A stretch of DNA of 64,000 nucleotides from Aggregatimonas sangjinii. GTDB lineage: Bacteria; Bacteroidota; Bacteroidia; Flavobacteriales; Flavobacteriaceae. The translations under genes were made by a program, and so were the position numbers. Location of the stretch: the NCBI RefSeq assembly GCF_005943945.1, contig NZ_CP040710.1:1313001-1377000 (forward strand). The letters are read 5' to 3'. Positions 9,946 to 19,668 of the stretch are shown here, in pieces. The notes beneath the pieces are model-generated. The model was not told where the DNA came from, did not search any database, and saw only the letters and a program-made list of their open reading frames with translations. How positions within the stretch are numbered: the first letter of the stretch is position 1; each line of letters begins with the position of its first letter.

Positions 9946-11811
9946 TTAGTCCGATTTTCTTAACAGCACCACCCAATCCTTGTCGTTATCGGTGGGTGCA
10001 ACCCCGAGGGATACCGCTCCGTTTGCCTGTACCTCTTTGATGGAACCACTTTGCATAGCGCCACCGTTTCGAGGATCGTACCAATTTATGGTAAACACAT
10101 TCCCACTATCGCCCAAATCAATGGAGGCTGTTTTTAATCCCATAGGAAGGAATACGGCATAGATTTCATCTTTTTTCGCAAAACAATACACATCGGGATT
10201 GTTTCCAACGACGCGTTCATCCATTGGCTCCATTTCCCAAAAGGGGATATGTTCTTTGAAGAAATTCAAAGCATACCTGTTTTGGTCCCAAAATAGGTCC
10301 CGACTTCTAAAATCCTCACAAGTAAGGTCGGAATGCGGGCTGTCATACCCGAAGTACCATTCTACCCCAAATCCTCCTGCCATCAATGTGCCCCACATGG
10401 CCCTGGAACGTGCCAAGTTATGCTCTGGGTCCTCGTCATCAGGAAGGAGTGCAATGTTTGCCTTGCCCGGTTCGTCGACCGACAGCGCCCATTTTTTGCC
10501 ACTGGCATTCGATTTTTCGCGCCATTTGAGTACTCTAGGGTGTACATCCGAAAATTCCGCATCACTCAGTTGCAGGGATGCCCCTGTTAATGGAGATCGG
10601 TCGCCGATAAAATCTTCATAACGGCCATCCTTATTGGGAAAGGTATGCATGACCAAATGGTGGTCATAAGGGTCTAGTCGTTGTATATAATTTGCTACCT
10701 TCAATACTTCCTCTGTAGGTTGATCGTTTTCTTCCCCTACATTCCAATTTAAGGCAAGGTGGTGGCCAAAACGCGCGATAAGCTCTCGATAGTATAATTT
10801 CCCCTCCGGCCCGAAAACACCTTTGTCCATTAGATGATCGGTTTCCGTTTCATGCGTTTTAAAATGAAGGAACATCCCTAGCGATTCGGCATATTCGAAA
10901 ATGCGTTCCCATTGGTCCAATTTGGATACATCCAATCTGGTTTTGTGAAAAAAGGTTTCCCAAGCTTCTTTGTTCTTTTTATCACTGGCATAGGTTTCAT
11001 AGGCGGCAACGGGTTCTTTTAGGAGATAGGGAAAAATATTGCGATCGTCGCCATCTACATTGAAGGTCAAAAAGGAAAAAACGTTCAGTTCTTCAGAAGC
11101 CAAGTAATTTATGGCGCCCAACAAGTTTTTACCTTTGTTTTCTTGCCAAACAAAGGATTGTGCATCTTCATTAAAATCTTTGGCATGTGGTTCCCATTCT
11201 TTTAAAAAGCCTAAGGCATTGGTCGCTCCATCAAAATCGGCATAACCCAAAAGATTTTCAGGTGCATCTACCCCAAGTTTTATAAAATAGTCTTCGGTTT
11301 CCTCGAACTGAAGGTATGATTTCCCTACATAGTTCAAACGGCCTTTAGCCCTATTGTCCCTTCCAGATTTATCTGAATCGGCAATGCTGAAAACTCCCGA
11401 GTGGCCATCCATAAAACCAGCGGAAGCACTTTGCATGATATTTTCGGCAATGGCTACGGATGTTCCTTTTTTAAAAGATGCACTGTACGTCCACTCTCCA
11501 ATGGCGTCAGGGGTGAACCGCACCTGCCATATATTGCCGGTCGTAGCACTAGATTCTGCGGCATTGCCATCGGCTGCATAGAATCCCGGTACCACATAGG
11601 ATTTCCCGCCATTGCTAAAAGTAACGTCTAAACGGTAATCCATAAACGGATTTTCTGCCGCAAGTTCATCGGTCTCGGGACCTTCAAATGACAAGGTAAC
11701 GCGATGCCATTTTTTCAGTTCGCCGTCAATGCTGACCTCGGCGGTTTTTTGGTTACACCCTGTAAGAATTGAGAATAGTACAGCTAAAAATAGGATGTTT
11801 TTTGTTTTCAT
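9946..11811 (-). CDS. DUF5060-type putative glycoside hydrolase, lipoprotein
   Basis: The lipobox LTGC (Cys19) predicts a lipoprotein. Residues about 25-120 match the N-terminal beta-domain called DUF5060 ([25 protein letters not shown]). The central part (about 150-520) looks like a TIM barrel; [13 protein letters not shown] contains a Glu placed like the acid/base of clan GH-A hydrolases, and WALSVDEPG may supply a second acid. The last 85 residues ([12 protein letters not shown] onward) resemble the putative collagen-binding C-terminal domain often attached to such enzymes. The combination is common in polysaccharide loci but has no fixed family number that I can assign. It lies between a Tat-exported Gfo/Idh/MocA gene and a sulfatase. 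A glycosidase active on a desulfated intermediate is a reasonable inference. Confidence 0.8.
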   Translation of the reverse strand: MKTKNILFLAVLFSILTGCNQKTAEVSIDGELKKWHRVTLSFEGPETDELAAENPFMDYRLDVTFSNGGKSYVVPGFYAADGNAAESSATTGNIWQVRFTPDAIGEWTYSASFKKGTSVAIAENIMQSASAGFMDGHSGVFSIADSDKSGRDNRAKGRLNYVGKSYLQFEETEDYFIKLGVDAPENLLGYADFDGATNALGFLKEWEPHAKDFNEDAQSFVWQENKGKNLLGAINYLASEELNVFSFLTFNVDGDDRNIFPYLLKEPVAAYETYASDKKNKEAWETFFHKTRLDVSKLDQWERIFEYAESLGMFLHFKTHETETDHLMDKGVFGPEGKLYYRELIARFGHHLALNWNVGEENDQPTEEVLKVANYIQRLDPYDHHLVMHTFPNKDGRYEDFIGDRSPLTGASLQLSDAEFSDVHPRVLKWREKSNASGKKWALSVDEPGKANIALLPDDEDPEHNLARSRAMWGTLMAGGFGVEWYFGYDSPHSDLTCEDFRSRDLFWDQNRYALNFFKEHIPFWEMEPMDERVVGNNPDVYCFAKKDEIYAVFLPMGLKTASIDLGDSGNVFTINWYDPRNGGAMQSGSIKEVQANGAVSLGVAPTDNDKDWVVLLRKSD

Positions 11812-11929
11812 ATGGCTACATTAAAGTGTACTCGAAAGCTTATATAACTACCTGTTCAAGATTTAGATTGGGTATCGGGCAAGCCTTTGAAATTTCATGG
11901 TTTTTGCTTCTGAAGGGGTTGATTGCATA

Positions 11930-13267
11930 TCACAAACTTACTTCCCAACCCTTGGCGTATTCCCTGCCCCATAACTCCATCGCTTTGGGATCCAACATTT
12001 TTCCGGATTGTGCATCTACATCAAAACCATTGCCGATACGATAAGCAACATTTCCATAGTGTACCAATGCCATACTGACCGATGCATCATCGATAGGGGC
12101 CTGAAGAGTTTCTTTGCCCCGAATGGTATTGAAGAAATTTTCTACATGCACCGTGGTCATACCACCGCCTCCACCTAGTACAACACCACCTTCTTTGTGT
12201 TTGGCGTTAACGGTTTTTACCAGATTACCGTCTCTATCATAAAGTTTATACAGGTTTCGGTCCACGAATACGCTTCCTTCGCTTCCGTAAATGATGGTGC
12301 CCCTTCCTGCTCCGTAGGTTGAGTAGCCATTTCTACTCTTACCGTCCCACTGTATGGTCTTATCGTTATCGAATTTAAAGGTGGCGAGCATCGTATCGTA
12401 CATTTCCCATCCATCGTTCACAAAGGCGGTTTTTGAGCCATCTACTTCCACATGATTGGGGAAACCTACGTCTAAGGCCCATCGCGCGACATCCAATTCG
12501 TGTGTTCCGTTATTGCCTAATTCGGCCGTACCGTAGTTCCACCCATACCAGTGCCAGTTGTAATTCCAGGTTTCGGAAGTGTAGTCCCTTCGCGTCGCGG
12601 GACCTTGAAATAAATCCCAATCCAAACCGGTTGGTATTGCCGCAGGTTTCTGTAATGGCACTTCTCCACGTTTGTTACTAAAGAAGGCTACCGCTTTGTA
12701 GGGGGTTCCGATAACGCCATTGTGAATTTCCTTTATTATGGCGATTGTATGATCCGCCGAACGCTGTTGATTGCCCATTTGTACCACCCGACCGTATTTT
12801 TTTTGTGCCGCCACCAGGAGCTCATTTTCCGCCATATTATGGCTACAGGGCTTTTCAACATATACGTGTTTCCCCTCTTTTAGGGCCATGATAGAACCGG
12901 GAGCGTGCCAATGATCTGGCGTCAGGTTGAATAAGGCATCCACCTTTTTATCTTCGAGTACTTTGCGGATGTCGTTTTCAAGTTTAGGGGTGTAATTCAA
13001 CCGCGTTGACAAATTTTCAGCCGCTTTTACCCTTTGACTTTCCATGACATCGCAAAGGTAAACGAGCTCTACATTGTTTCGTTCTAGCGCAATTGGCGTA
13101 TACATACCGTTTACGCGTCGACCCAGGCCAGCGATGGCTAGTTGTATTCTATCGTTGGCGCCTATGACTTTCCGATAGCTTTTTGCCGATAATTTGGTGC
13201 CTCCCAACATAAAACCCGCTGTGCCGATTGCTGTTGTTCGAATAAAATTTCTTCTTGAATTTTTCAT
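11930..13267 (-). CDS. Tat-exported Gfo/Idh/MocA-family protein
   Basis: Starts with a twin-arginine signal (RRNFIRTTAIGTAGFMLGG), so it is exported folded, probably with NAD(P) bound. A Rossmann-like region follows (IQLAIAGLGRRVNG) and then the family hallmark EKPCSHN. At 445 residues it is longer than cytosolic dehydrogenases and similar in length to exported members such as GH109 NAD-dependent glycosidases. It could therefore be an oxidoreductase or an NAD-dependent glycoside hydrolase acting on the polysaccharide. It is separated from the sulfatase-rhamnosidase by 124 bp and from the DUF5060 gene by 118 bp, same strand. The fold and export are clear; the reaction is not. Confidence 0.88.
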   Translation of the reverse strand: MKNSRRNFIRTTAIGTAGFMLGGTKLSAKSYRKVIGANDRIQLAIAGLGRRVNGMYTPIALERNNVELVYLCDVMESQRVKAAENLSTRLNYTPKLENDIRKVLEDKKVDALFNLTPDHWHAPGSIMALKEGKHVYVEKPCSHNMAENELLVAAQKKYGRVVQMGNQQRSADHTIAIIKEIHNGVIGTPYKAVAFFSNKRGEVPLQKPAAIPTGLDWDLFQGPATRRDYTSETWNYNWHWYGWNYGTAELGNNGTHELDVARWALDVGFPNHVEVDGSKTAFVNDGWEMYDTMLATFKFDNDKTIQWDGKSRNGYSTYGAGRGTIIYGSEGSVFVDRNLYKLYDRDGNLVKTVNAKHKEGGVVLGGGGGMTTVHVENFFNTIRGKETLQAPIDDASVSMALVHYGNVAYRIGNGFDVDAQSGKMLDPKAMELWGREYAKGWEVSL

Positions 13268-13391
13268 TGGTATAGTTTTTTATCTTTCTAGAATTCTTAT
13301 AGAATAGCAAGGGATTGCAGAATTTTTTAAAAGTATTATTCTTATTTTTACTTTTTATGCCGTCCGAGCTTAAGGTCGAATGTACAGCCTG

Positions 13392-16300
13392 CTAAAATGA
13401 ATTAATGACGAGTTTAATTTCGTGTTTCCCCGGATTCAAGCGCACCGAACCAAATGCAGCTGCTACCTTTTCACCATTATGCATCAGTTCCTTTCCTGGG
13501 GCCGGAGCAATTTCAAGTTCGGCGACCATATTGGCTGGAATCTCGATATGGAATACCTGCAATCTTTTATTTTTAGATTCATACTCCCCCTTAATGCTCC
13601 CCTTTATCGTAGGTACTTCGATACTACTGTGTTTCAAATCACCCATTTGCGGTTTGATTGTAGCAACGCCGAACCCAGGTGTTTTGGGTTGAATGCCCCA
13701 AAGGCCACGGGGAATTATATTGGCGGGTACTGCTCCCCAGGCATGGTTCCAGTCCAAATTATTCTTGTATTTCAAGTCCCATGCTTCCAAAGTAATGGTA
13801 GAGCCAATACGTATCATATTAAACCAACTTCGGTCACTGGTATCCGTCAGTAGCGAAAGCGCGTAATCTTCAGCGCCGGCGTTGTACAATCCGTCCATTA
13901 AATATTGTGAACCATAAACACTACAAGCCATTCCCCGTGATTTTATATGTTCGACTACGGAAGCAATATGCTCTTCGGGTACCATATTGAACGCTAAGGG
14001 TAGCATGTTGGCATGTAGCGCGGCATGGTCGGTACCTATCCCATCAACGTAGATTCCCCTCTCCGAATCGAACATTTGCTCATTGACCGCTTTCTTGGCC
14101 TTTAGGGCGCGGAGCTCAAAATCCATAGCTTCTTTGGTCTTGCCCAGCACTTCGGCAAATTCAGCCATAATCTTCATATTTTGATAGTAAAATGAATTGA
14201 CCACCGTATTATAATCTTTAAAGACGTAGCCATCACGTTCTCCTTTGTTGGATGGATCTCCGCCCCATCCCGCCGATGGCCAGTCTACGATGTCCCGAAA
14301 GGTCTCCTTCATCGTTTTTGGAAAGCCAAGGTTGGCCATCAGTTCGGGAGTCATTTTTGTAGAGGTAATCAAACCATCTTCGTTCGCCAGCTCATACAGC
14401 GTTTTATATTTTAATTGCTCATAATACTTCTCGATAAGTTCGGTATTGCCCGTGTACATATAATCGGCATAGAACATGAGCGCCACGTGCTGCTGCCATT
14501 CCGTCGGCCATGTAGGATGTTCCATAAAATATTCAATGGTCTGTCTCGCTATGGCATACTCGCGATCGGTGGTGTAGTGACTCAATTGGTTCAAATAGGC
14601 ATCGGCTTCATAGGGTATACGTTCCCGATCGCCATCAACATACAAGCCATTGAAGGTAGTTGCCTTGATGGAATATTTACACAAGTCCCATACTTGGTTC
14701 AGAATGTCATCGGAGCTTTCAAAACTACTGGTATTGTCGTCCCAGTAGCTAAAGTGGGCTACTTGTCTGAAATTATCTGCAGTAACGGGCGCTTGAGCAC
14801 CTTCTAGCTCTGCATATCTAAAGGGCATCAGCACAGGAAAGCCTTTGGGTAGTGGTAACGCCTTGCCAGGCAAGGTGTTGCGTTTGTCCACTTTAACGGG
14901 AAGTTGATACTTGGTCCGTCCCGGTTTTACAGGAACTTGTATCTCCTGGTACCGGATATGACTCTTTTCAAAGGGGGTTCTATTGATATTTTCGCCATCC
15001 AATTGTTCCCCAATGCGAAAGGTTAGCGTATGCGGTGTTTTTGCTTCATAGGTGAAATCGATAGTTGCAAAGGCCGCTTTTCCAAAATCCATAAAATAAA
15101 AATCACCCCTATCTTCAAAGGAGGTCGGAGCTATGTGTTCAATTTGAAAGCTGTTTGCCGTGGTAATGGTTTGCTGCGCACTTCCCATGGTAAACGACTG
15201 CTTTTCGGAATATCTTGAGAGTCGATTGTCCACATCCCAAATACGGACTTTCCAATAATAAGTTGAACCGCTCTCCAACGGTGTACCGTCGTGTTCGATT
15301 TCGGATGAGCTGTTGGTACGAACTTGTCCACTATCCCAGATATCCCCGATATTTTTATCGATGTTTTCCTCGGAGGAAGCGACCAAGATTTGATAGGCTG
15401 ATTGTGAAACCGCCCCGTCTGGAACCACCCATCCGTATTCCGGTTTAGGGTCGATGATGGTTACTCCCTCCGTATCCCTGATCCATTCGACAATCAAATT
15501 TTTAGGGCCTTCCGAGAAGGCATCTGAATTTTTTAAAATAAGCGCGTCGGTCGCAGCCCGAAAAGCGTTTAGTTTTTCAGTGTATTTCGAATTTTTTGCA
15601 AGATTATTAATTTCTTTAGGGTCATCTTTCAAGTTGTAGAGCTCTTCGAACGATTGGTCATTTACGTACCTGAAATACTTCCAATCTTTAGTGCGAATAC
15701 CCTCACTTGGTGGAATGTGCTCAAACTCCCAAAGATGTTCAAGCAATACAGTATCGCGCTCAAGGTTCTTGGTTTTGTTCGATGCGATGGGCATTAGGCT
15801 TTTGCCCTGCCAAGTCTCTGGAGACGCAACTCCCGCCAAGTCAAGAATAGTTGAGGGCACGTCGATGTTCAAGGCCAAAGCATCGCTATCTTTCTGATTC
15901 TTTAAACGGGGGTCGAACACGATTAGGGGTACCCGAACGGAATTGTCATACAATAACCATTTTCCGGCCAATTGGCGTTCACCAAGAAAATAACCGTTAT
16001 CGCCCATAAGGATGATGACGGTGTTCTTATCCAAACCTTTTTTCTTGAGTTCGGCGCGGATTTTTTCAATCTCGCGGTCGATACCGGAAATCATCCGGTA
16101 ATACCCTTTTACACTGTGTTGGTATTTCTCAGGCGTATCATAGCGCCAGGTCCACCGCAATCGGTTAAAACCATCACGTACGAATTTCGGTTGCGCCTCA
16201 AAATAGCGATCTTCTCCCAAATCGGGTCCCGGCATATTGATATCCTGAAGCAGGACATCCGACTCGTTCTGCCAAAAATATTGGTCTTCCGCGCTGTCAT

Positions 16301-16913
16301 GGGCGTGGGGCGCACTAAAACTCAAGGATAGGCAAAACGGCTCATCCGTTTTTGCTTTGGCTATAAAGTCGATGGCTTTCTGGCCGGTATATCTGGTCAA
16401 GTGAACAGTGTCTTTGCCCAAGGTTTTGTAATAGTACCCGCGCCTATCATCGTAAGCGTTGTTGCGGTCGTAGGATTCGTATTCATCGAACTGCTTATCC
16501 AAATCATCGTAGCGTACGCCATACTTACCATAAAATCCCGTTTTATAGCCCTTTCCTTTTAAGATGGTGGGGTAGGAATGCGTCATATACGACTCCCGAA
16601 TATTCCCTGTCTGGAAGTTGAAGTTATGGGTACGTTCATACAGTCCGGTCAAGATACTCGCCCGACTCGCCGCACAAATGGGAGTGGTCACCATTGCGTT
16701 GGAAAAATACGTACCTTCTTTGGCCAACTTGTCCATTTCCGGCGTTGAAATAAGCGAATTTCCGGCATATCCCAACGCATCAAAGCGCTGGTCATCTGTT
16801 AGGATAAAGATAATATTGGGTTTATCGGATGGTGATTTCTTCACCGATTTTTGGGCCTTGAGCGGAAGTACAAAAACCCATAAAAGGGCACTTAACAAAA
16901 ATTTCATTTTCAT
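13392..16913 (-). CDS. Bimodular sulfatase / GH78 alpha-L-rhamnosidase fusion
   Basis: A 1173-residue exported protein (signal peptide ending PLKAQ). Residues about 30-465 are a complete S1 sulfatase: [16 protein letters not shown], then [12 protein letters not shown] with Cys80 as formylglycine precursor, and [19 protein letters not shown]. From about 490 a GH78 module begins with the usual beta-domain ([26 protein letters not shown]). In the (alpha/alpha)6 domain the general-acid region is [13 protein letters not shown] (E764, E769) and the base region is TLEAWD (E1043), followed by DWNHAWG. It is a divergent GH78 branch compared with the DCPQRDER enzyme at the window start. The coupling suggests removal of sulfate and rhamnose from the same chain end. 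It is the first gene of the minus-strand operon and has a promoter about 80 bp upstream. Confidence 0.93.
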   Translation of the reverse strand: MKMKFLLSALLWVFVLPLKAQKSVKKSPSDKPNIIFILTDDQRFDALGYAGNSLISTPEMDKLAKEGTYFSNAMVTTPICAASRASILTGLYERTHNFNFQTGNIRESYMTHSYPTILKGKGYKTGFYGKYGVRYDDLDKQFDEYESYDRNNAYDDRRGYYYKTLGKDTVHLTRYTGQKAIDFIAKAKTDEPFCLSLSFSAPHAHDSAEDQYFWQNESDVLLQDINMPGPDLGEDRYFEAQPKFVRDGFNRLRWTWRYDTPEKYQHSVKGYYRMISGIDREIEKIRAELKKKGLDKNTVIILMGDNGYFLGERQLAGKWLLYDNSVRVPLIVFDPRLKNQKDSDALALNIDVPSTILDLAGVASPETWQGKSLMPIASNKTKNLERDTVLLEHLWEFEHIPPSEGIRTKDWKYFRYVNDQSFEELYNLKDDPKEINNLAKNSKYTEKLNAFRAATDALILKNSDAFSEGPKNLIVEWIRDTEGVTIIDPKPEYGWVVPDGAVSQSAYQILVASSEENIDKNIGDIWDSGQVRTNSSSEIEHDGTPLESGSTYYWKVRIWDVDNRLSRYSEKQSFTMGSAQQTITTANSFQIEHIAPTSFEDRGDFYFMDFGKAAFATIDFTYEAKTPHTLTFRIGEQLDGENINRTPFEKSHIRYQEIQVPVKPGRTKYQLPVKVDKRNTLPGKALPLPKGFPVLMPFRYAELEGAQAPVTADNFRQVAHFSYWDDNTSSFESSDDILNQVWDLCKYSIKATTFNGLYVDGDRERIPYEADAYLNQLSHYTTDREYAIARQTIEYFMEHPTWPTEWQQHVALMFYADYMYTGNTELIEKYYEQLKYKTLYELANEDGLITSTKMTPELMANLGFPKTMKETFRDIVDWPSAGWGGDPSNKGERDGYVFKDYNTVVNSFYYQNMKIMAEFAEVLGKTKEAMDFELRALKAKKAVNEQMFDSERGIYVDGIGTDHAALHANMLPLAFNMVPEEHIASVVEHIKSRGMACSVYGSQYLMDGLYNAGAEDYALSLLTDTSDRSWFNMIRIGSTITLEAWDLKYKNNLDWNHAWGAVPANIIPRGLWGIQPKTPGFGVATIKPQMGDLKHSSIEVPTIKGSIKGEYESKNKRLQVFHIEIPANMVAELEIAPAPGKELMHNGEKVAAAFGSVRLNPGKHEIKLVINSF

Positions 16914-16995
16914 GGTCCTAACTGTTTTCTATTTTGATTTCGGTTGGTTAAAAGTTATGATAAATAAGAAGACGATTTACATATCACGTCTTGTT

Positions 16996-17040
16996 CAAAC
17001 CTATGTTTTTAAAGGTTATTAACCATCCTGTGCTGTCCTG
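16996..17040 (-). promoter_or_regulatory. Promoter and operator of the sulfatase-GH78 operon
   Basis: On the minus strand the -7 element is TAGGTTTG (16996-17003), matching Bacteroidota TAnnTTTG. Exactly 20 nt upstream ends CAGGACAGCACAGGATG (17024-17040), the motif shared with the susC and rhamnose-operon promoters. The motif occupies the place of the usual -33 element. The predicted leader is about 75 nt. An activator or repressor binding here is inferred, most likely the GntR-type protein encoded at 34.2 kb. Confidence 0.6.
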
Positions 17041-17180
17041 AAAGGGCTATACTGTGAAGGCCGGTTTTGCAAGTGGCAATACAAGGAAAAAACCTTTAAT
17101 TTTTTTTGGATACGGAACCGATTTTAAAAATTAAGGAATGGTTTCCGAGAACAGATAGAAAGTACGTGAATATCGCGCTT

Positions 17181-17756
17181 TCAAGTTTTGTGCTTTTCGT
17201 CAAGCAATGTTTTTATGATTTCGGACGGAAGCATCCTTTCAGTATAATTTGCCTCTACATGGGCCGTTGTAATTATTCGCTGCCTATTGATGATAAAGGT
17301 AGCCGGAACAGGTAAGGTTTTGGAGCCATCCGCATTCAAGAGGGTTAAATCACGTCTTTTATGGTACCCTATCCCGGGATCGAACTGAAGACGATAATCC
17401 TTTATGACTTGCTGGTCCGCATCACTCAGGACCTCAAAATCAAGATGATTCTTTTCCGTTAGGGTCAGTGCATCATCAGGTTTTTGGGGACTAATGGCCA
17501 ATACTACCGCGCCCAAGGCTTTAATTTGCGGTAGGGATGCTTGTATGGCCCTTAAATCCAGGTTACAGATAGGGCACCATTCACCTCGGTAGAATTTCAG
17601 AATAACATGGCTCGATTTTACTACCTCTGAAAGCGAAATCATTTTGCCGAAAGCGTTTGGCAAAGTGAAGTCGGGGGCTACATCCCCAGCTTTCAATCCT
17701 TTTACATGGGAAGCATTTGCGATAACCAACTTTTGAAAATCCTGTAGTTTACCCAT
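17181..17756 (-). CDS. Peroxiredoxin-like (AhpC/TSA) protein
   Basis: A 191-residue cytosolic thioredoxin-fold protein without a signal peptide. KAGDVAPDFTLPNAFGK and FYRGEWCPICNLDL are characteristic of the AhpC/TSA peroxiredoxin-like family. Cys61 is in the peroxidatic position and Cys64 makes a CxxC pair, as in the peroxiredoxin-like group rather than classical 2-Cys peroxiredoxins. LPVPATFIINRQRII follows, as expected. It would reduce peroxides or thiol substrates. It follows the sulfatase gene by about 110 bp on the same strand and is not obviously part of glycan breakdown. It may simply be a housekeeping gene within the locus. Confidence 0.88.
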   Translation of the reverse strand: MGKLQDFQKLVIANASHVKGLKAGDVAPDFTLPNAFGKMISLSEVVKSSHVILKFYRGEWCPICNLDLRAIQASLPQIKALGAVVLAISPQKPDDALTLTEKNHLDFEVLSDADQQVIKDYRLQFDPGIGYHKRRDLTLLNADGSKTLPVPATFIINRQRIITTAHVEANYTERMLPSEIIKTLLDEKHKT

Positions 17757-17823
17757 AACTGTTGTTTTGAATCGATATAAATTTTATAGTGAAAATAACA
17801 TTTTGATTATGAAGTTTTTATCC

Positions 17824-17838
17824 ATCGAAAATTTCGAT
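17824..17838. promoter_or_regulatory. Palindrome ATCGAAAATTTCGAT upstream of peroxiredoxin gene
   Basis: A perfect inverted repeat (7-bp arms around one base) about 70 bp before the peroxiredoxin start and 28 bp after the preceding sulfatase stop. It has no T-run on either side, so an operator is more likely than a terminator. The binding protein is unknown. Confidence 0.3.
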
Positions 17839-17865
17839 AGTTTCCTGAAGGTTCGTCTGCTGTAT

Positions 17866-19326
17866 CTATCGCTTAGCGTTATTTTTTTCCGAGGCACCAT
17901 AAGATAAATGTCCTGTTGAACCTTCGCCTAATATCCTGTATCGGTTTTGGGGTATTTGCGCTCGGTGTTTTTGAATAATGACCCCGTAGTCCGGGTTATC
18001 AATTTCATTGTTCCATTCATTGGGGTCGCTACGATGGTCGTAAAATTCTTCAGATCCGTCGTTATATTGAATAAATCGATACTGTTCCGAAATTATGGCA
18101 TAATTACCCGGACCAAAATTCGTTCTTGCATAATACGGCCAGTTGTTGTTGGGATTTTGTAACAACGAGACCAAGGAGTTGCCTTCATGTTTGGTATCTG
18201 CGCTTAGATTGCTCAATTCTAAAAGGGTGGGATAGAGGTCCAGTAATTGAACAGGTTTCGTACAGACCTTTCCTTTTTTAATACCCGGGCCTGCGATTAT
18301 GAAAGGGACCCGAGTGCCATCTTCCCATAAACTACGCTTGGCGTGCCGTTCTTTTTCCCCGATGTGAAATCCGTGATCACTAAAAAACACAATGTAGGTG
18401 TTCTCGCCATAATCCCCATTATCCAGGGCCTCGAGCACCCTGCCTACTTGTTCGTCTACAAAACTAACGCAGGCCAAATACGACTGTACAAGGGCTTTCC
18501 ACTCTTTATTTTCAACTACCCATTCATGGGAGGGTGATACGTGCCTTAATCTCGTAACGTCTTTACCATAAGATGGAATATCGTTGAGGTCTCCCTCAAT
18601 TATTCTTGGCAATTGTAGCGTTTCAAGCGGATACATATCAAACCATTTTTGAGGGACGAATTGGGGTACATGCGGACGGTAGAATCCGACGCCCATCCAG
18701 AAAGGTTGTTCTCGTTCTTTCATCAACTCTTTTTCTGCCCAGCTTGCTATTTTATAATCGGGCATCAGTTCATCGCGCTCAGGATATACACCCCAATCCC
18801 AAAGTGGATGCCCGGGATAATCACTTATCTTCTGCTCTGGAACGGGACCAAAGCCTCCGAATTGTCCGGCGTAGTTGGGAACATGTCTTTCATTCAAACC
18901 TTTCGCATTATGAAATAGTTTTCCTGCCCCGAAAACTTGGTATCCCTCTTGCTGGTACCTCTTTGGCATTACAGTGGTTTGACTTGCTACAGGCGACTCG
19001 CTAATATCGGGATTCAAGAAATAGATACCGGACGTGCTTGGGTATAGCGATGTCATCAGGCTGGCCCGACTAGGATTACAGACAGGCGCTTGACAATGCG
19101 CATTGCTAAAAAGCATTCCCCTACTAGCCAACTGATCGATATTTGGTGTCTGCGCTTGCGGGTGACCTCCTAAGACCCCTACCCAATCGTTGAGGTCGTC
19201 TACAGCAATGAGGAGTATGTTCGGTTTAGTCTTTTCGGTCGACGCTTCATCTTTTTTACTAAAATTGCAGCCGCAAAGCAACAATAGCGCCAATATAAGG
19301 GAGATACTTTCGCTTTTTCCCATCAT
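17866..19326 (-). CDS. Sulfatase, S1 family, lipoprotein (CNPSR motif)
   Basis: The signal peptide ends in a lipobox (LLLCGC), predicting a lipid-anchored sulfatase. AVDDLNDWVGVLGG gives the metal-site aspartates. APVCNPSRASLMTS holds the CxPSR cysteine that becomes formylglycine, near residue 82. FFSDHGFHIGEKERHAKRSLWEDGTRVPF completes the signature, with ligands typical of the iduronate-2-sulfatase/choline-sulfatase-like groups. Two adjacent ATGs (19326 and 19323) are equally possible starts. The gene stands apart from its upstream neighbour by 342 bp and precedes the peroxiredoxin gene. A minus-strand near-match to the -7 consensus (CAAGTTTG, 19387-19394) could be its promoter. The substrate is unknown. 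Confidence 0.92.
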   Translation of the reverse strand: MMGKSESISLILALLLLCGCNFSKKDEASTEKTKPNILLIAVDDLNDWVGVLGGHPQAQTPNIDQLASRGMLFSNAHCQAPVCNPSRASLMTSLYPSTSGIYFLNPDISESPVASQTTVMPKRYQQEGYQVFGAGKLFHNAKGLNERHVPNYAGQFGGFGPVPEQKISDYPGHPLWDWGVYPERDELMPDYKIASWAEKELMKEREQPFWMGVGFYRPHVPQFVPQKWFDMYPLETLQLPRIIEGDLNDIPSYGKDVTRLRHVSPSHEWVVENKEWKALVQSYLACVSFVDEQVGRVLEALDNGDYGENTYIVFFSDHGFHIGEKERHAKRSLWEDGTRVPFIIAGPGIKKGKVCTKPVQLLDLYPTLLELSNLSADTKHEGNSLVSLLQNPNNNWPYYARTNFGPGNYAIISEQYRFIQYNDGSEEFYDHRSDPNEWNNEIDNPDYGVIIQKHRAQIPQNRYRILGEGSTGHLSYGASEKNNAKR

Positions 19327-19497
19327 ATGTTCAAATGATTTATAACCAACTTGTGTGGAGGATTAAACTCATACTATCCTAAAATACAAACTTGCAGCTA
19401 AGAGATTTAAAGATTGACGTTATAAATCTTCCGTTGTGAATTATACGAAGATTTTTTTGAAAATAATTAAAGTGTTTTGTTCGGTTTTTAGAATCGA

Positions 19498-19515
19498 GCA
19501 GGGTAGTGCAGGACA
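19498..19515 (+). promoter_or_regulatory. Degenerate copy of the shared operator motif
   Basis: GCAGGGTAGTGCAGGACA on the + strand resembles the (A/G)GTACAGGAT(A/G) motif of three other promoters in this window. Its orientation points toward the terminator hairpin at 19.6 kb, away from the sulfatase gene. Twenty nt downstream lies TAATATTA, which keeps only part of the -7 consensus. Regulation by the same protein is uncertain. Confidence 0.3.
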
Positions 19516-19567
19516 CTTTTATTATCAATTAGTAGTAATATTAACTAAGAAGAGTAGTTAACTTCTT

Positions 19568-19587
19568 TTGAGTTAGTTTGAGTTAGT
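19568..19587. repeat. Tandem repeat, two copies of TTGAGTTAGT
   Basis: Two perfect adjacent 10-bp copies, one helical turn apart, just before the terminator hairpin. They could be a protein-binding site or the 5' part of a short transcript; nothing more can be said. Confidence 0.5.
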
Positions 19588-19590
19588 ATT

Positions 19591-19625
19591 AAAGGGATGA
19601 AAAGTTCAATTTTCATCCCTTTTTT
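19591..19625 (+). terminator. Intrinsic terminator hairpin
   Basis: A perfect 13-bp stem (AAAGGGATGAAAA, 19591-19603, paired with 19610-19622) around the 6-nt loop GTTCAA. On the + strand the T-run is six long (19620-19625). On the minus strand it ends in only three T's, yet that side would terminate the isomerase/dehydrogenase operon ending at 19669. It may work in both directions. Confidence 0.7.
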
Positions 19626-19668
19626 CGTTTCTAAATACTGATTTTGCAAACTAACCATCTTCTCCTAT

